From: Bacteroidota bacterium
GTDB lineage: Bacteria > Bacteroidota > Bacteroidia > Bacteroidales > GCA-2748055
DNA: 6,762 nucleotides
Reading direction: 5' to 3'
Assembly (NCBI GenBank): GCA_030592605.1
Contig: JAUVIT010000098.1
Coordinates: forward strand, 1-6,762
A program made the position numbers and the translations under genes. Of the stretch, positions 5,560 to 6,762 are shown piece after piece. Under the pieces are notes generated by a model, which was not told the DNA's origin, did not search any database, and worked only from the letters and a program-made list of their open reading frames with translations. How positions within the stretch are numbered: position 1 is the stretch's first letter; every line of letters begins with the position of its first letter.

Positions 5560-6372
5560 ATGAAAAGAGAAACGGAAGGGAAGTTGTTGAAGCTTGAGAA
5601 ATGGTTCAGAGAGCAGCCGGGATCCATTGTGGCATTTTCAGGGGGGATCGATTCCTCACTCTTGCTTTTTCTTGCCAGGAAATGGCAGGGCAGAGCGGCG
5701 GCCATCGGAGTAATCTCAGATTCTGAAAGTCTGAAAAGAAAGGATCTGCAGCTGGCCGAATCCTTTTGCAAACAGTTTGATATCATTCTGGAGGTCATCC
5801 AAACCAAGGAACTTGAGGATGATAGATATAATAAGAACCCGGTGGATCGTTGCTATTTTTGCAAGGATCATCTTTATACCGATTTGGGGTCCATCAGTAA
5901 AAAGTATCCCGGTTTTCCGGTATTAAACGGTACCAATGCAGATGATTACGGGGACTACCGTCCGGGCATGAAGGCTGCAACAGAATACGAGGTGCTTTCC
6001 CCGCTGGCCGACTGTGGAATCACCAAGGAGGAAATCAGGGAGATAGCCAGGAATTTTGAACTTCCCAACTGGAATAAACCGGCCAGTCCCTGCCTGAGTT
6101 CCAGGATACCCTATGCCCATTCTATTACAAAGAAGAAGCTGGTGGAGATTGAGGAGGCAGAGAATTTGCTGAATAGTTTTGGCTTTGAGGATGTGCGTGT
6201 GCGTCATTACGGGGATCATGGGAAGATAGAGGTTCGAAGGGAGGAAGTCCCCAGGTTATTGGAAATGAAGTCTTCCGTAGTGGAGAAGATCCGGGAGATT
6301 GGATTCCCTGAAGTGGTGATTGATGAGGAGGGTCTGGTGTCAGGAAAGTTAAATCGAAGTATAGGGAAATAG
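5560..6372 (+). CDS. larE: LarE, ATP-dependent sulfur insertase for the nickel-pincer nucleotide cofactor
   Basis: LarE adenylates a carboxylate of pyridinium-3,5-biscarboxylic acid mononucleotide and converts it to a thiocarboxylate; two rounds give the bis-thio form that LarC loads with nickel. 270 residues, normal length. The N-terminal PP-loop ATPase motif is 'SGGIDSS' (27-33). 'NPVDRCYFCK' (93-102) supplies C98 and C101, and 'KPASPCLSSRIPY' (173-185) supplies C178, which corresponds to the sacrificial Cys176 of Lactobacillus plantarum LarE. With C98 and C101 this is a three-cysteine LarE, the type reported from Thermotoga maritima to hold a [4Fe-4S] cluster that carries the sulfur catalytically. 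The acidic, basic-rich C-terminus ends 'GLVSGKLN'. I chose the ATG at 5560, preceded by AGGAAG at 5552-5557; an in-frame TTG at 5542 would add six residues and overlap the end of the upstream gene. It lies 10 bases after the nikR-like stop, in one operon. Confidence 0.95.
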   Translation: MKRETEGKLLKLEKWFREQPGSIVAFSGGIDSSLLLFLARKWQGRAAAIGVISDSESLKRKDLQLAESFCKQFDIILEVIQTKELEDDRYNKNPVDRCYFCKDHLYTDLGSISKKYPGFPVLNGTNADDYGDYRPGMKAATEYEVLSPLADCGITKEEIREIARNFELPNWNKPASPCLSSRIPYAHSITKKKLVEIEEAENLLNSFGFEDVRVRHYGDHGKIEVRREEVPRLLEMKSSVVEKIREIGFPEVVIDEEGLVSGKLNRSIGK

Positions 6373-6406
6373 TTCCTGGTTAGACAGTTATATAGTCAGA
6401 AAGTTA

Positions 6407-6412
6407 GAGGAG
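6407..6412 (+). promoter_or_regulatory. Ribosome binding site of larC
   Basis: GAGGAG lies 6 bases before the ATG at 6419 and is the clearest Shine-Dalgarno in the window. It settles the larC start and suggests that larC is initiated independently after the 46-base gap from larE rather than by coupling. Confidence 0.7.
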
Positions 6413-6418
6413 TGTTAT

Positions 6419-6762
6419 ATGAAGAGGATATTATATTACGATTGTTTTGCAGGGATTAGCGGGGACATGAACCTGGGGGCCCTTGTGGACCTGGGCGTGG
6501 ATGCGGAACACCTGGAAAAGGAGCTTGCGAAACTGAATATCGAAGGATTCCGCTTGGAGGTGAAATCCGATATGCGAAAGGGGATCAGCGGCACAAAAGT
6601 TACTGTGGTGGTGGACCATCCGGAAAATGAGAAACACAGACACCTCAGCCATATTGAAGCCTTGATTAACAACAGCAGCTTATCAGAAGGCATCAAGCAG
6701 AAATCACTTGCCATATTTGACCTGGTGGCTGAAGCTGAAGCCAAGGTCCACAACATATCCAA
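6419..6762 (+). CDS. larC: LarC, nickel insertase for the nickel-pincer nucleotide cofactor, N-terminal part (runs off right edge)
   Basis: LarC is a CTP-dependent cyclometallase that inserts nickel into the bis-thiocarboxylated pyridinium nucleotide made by LarB and LarE, giving the cofactor of lactate racemase and other LarA-family enzymes. The 114 codons present begin 'MKRILYYDCFAGISGDMNLG', the hallmark N-terminus of this family (formerly DUF111), and continue with a His-rich 'HPENEKHRHLSHIEALI' segment (about 71-87). The remainder, including the CTP-binding C-terminal domain, lies beyond the right edge. In L. plantarum larC is read as two pieces joined by a programmed frameshift; whether that holds here cannot be seen. 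It follows larE by 46 bases in the same direction, so transcription from the nikR-like promoter is likely. Confidence 0.93.
   Translation, partial: MKRILYYDCFAGISGDMNLGALVDLGVDAEHLEKELAKLNIEGFRLEVKSDMRKGISGTKVTVVVDHPENEKHRHLSHIEALINNSSLSEGIKQKSLAIFDLVAEAEAKVHNIS

Noticed and set aside
6431..6762. Minus-strand frames over the right end (108 and 73 codons)
   Set aside because: They are antisense to larC, which has a strong ribosome binding site and an unmistakable N-terminus.

Overview
The window looks like chromosomal DNA from a Bacteroidota (Bacteroidetes) organism, probably an environmental relative of the Bacteroidales/Marinilabiliales. Evidence: a roughly 790-residue FtsX/MacB-type permease of the kind abundant in that phylum, with its characteristic C-terminal 'NPVTSLRYE'; a sigma-54 activator with the GAFTDA variant loop; generally weak Shine-Dalgarno sequences; and promoter candidates that fit the TTTG/TAnnTTTG type rather than the E. 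coli type. The placement is inferred from protein style, not from a marker gene.

Left part (1-2400). On the minus strand lies a two-component pair, regulator first: an NtrC-type sigma-54 response regulator (853-2226), then an NtrY-like membrane histidine kinase (1-863, cut by the left edge before its ATPase domain), overlapping by 11 bases. Divergent from them is a solitary permease gene. The 172-base gap between the two holds a perfect 19-bp inverted repeat (2288-2306) and, about 90 bases before the expected transcript start, a sigma-54-like promoter (2360-2375) close to the permease start. The simplest reading is that kinase, activator, enhancer site and sigma-54 promoter form one switch controlling the permease.

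Middle part (2399-5147). The permease (2399-4765) has the full two-half FtsX layout, but no ATP-binding subunit or membrane-fusion partner is encoded beside it in the window. It converges on a small dodecin-family flavin-binding protein gene (4809-5018, minus), with a strong GC-rich hairpin between them. The dodecin has its own promoter candidate.

Right part (5148-6762). A plus-strand operon starts with a NikR-family ribbon-helix-helix regulator, followed after 10 bases by larE (sulfur insertase) and then by larC (nickel insertase, cut by the right edge). LarE and LarC make the nickel-pincer nucleotide cofactor of lactate racemase and related LarA enzymes. The NikR-like protein is the most unusual element: it aligns without gaps to the E. 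coli NikR metal-binding region as I recall it, yet all four nickel ligands are replaced (L77, R88, T90, S96). It may be a repurposed regulator of cofactor synthesis that senses something other than nickel at the classical site. LarE has three cysteines, suggesting the iron-sulfur, catalytic type rather than the single-cysteine sacrificial type.
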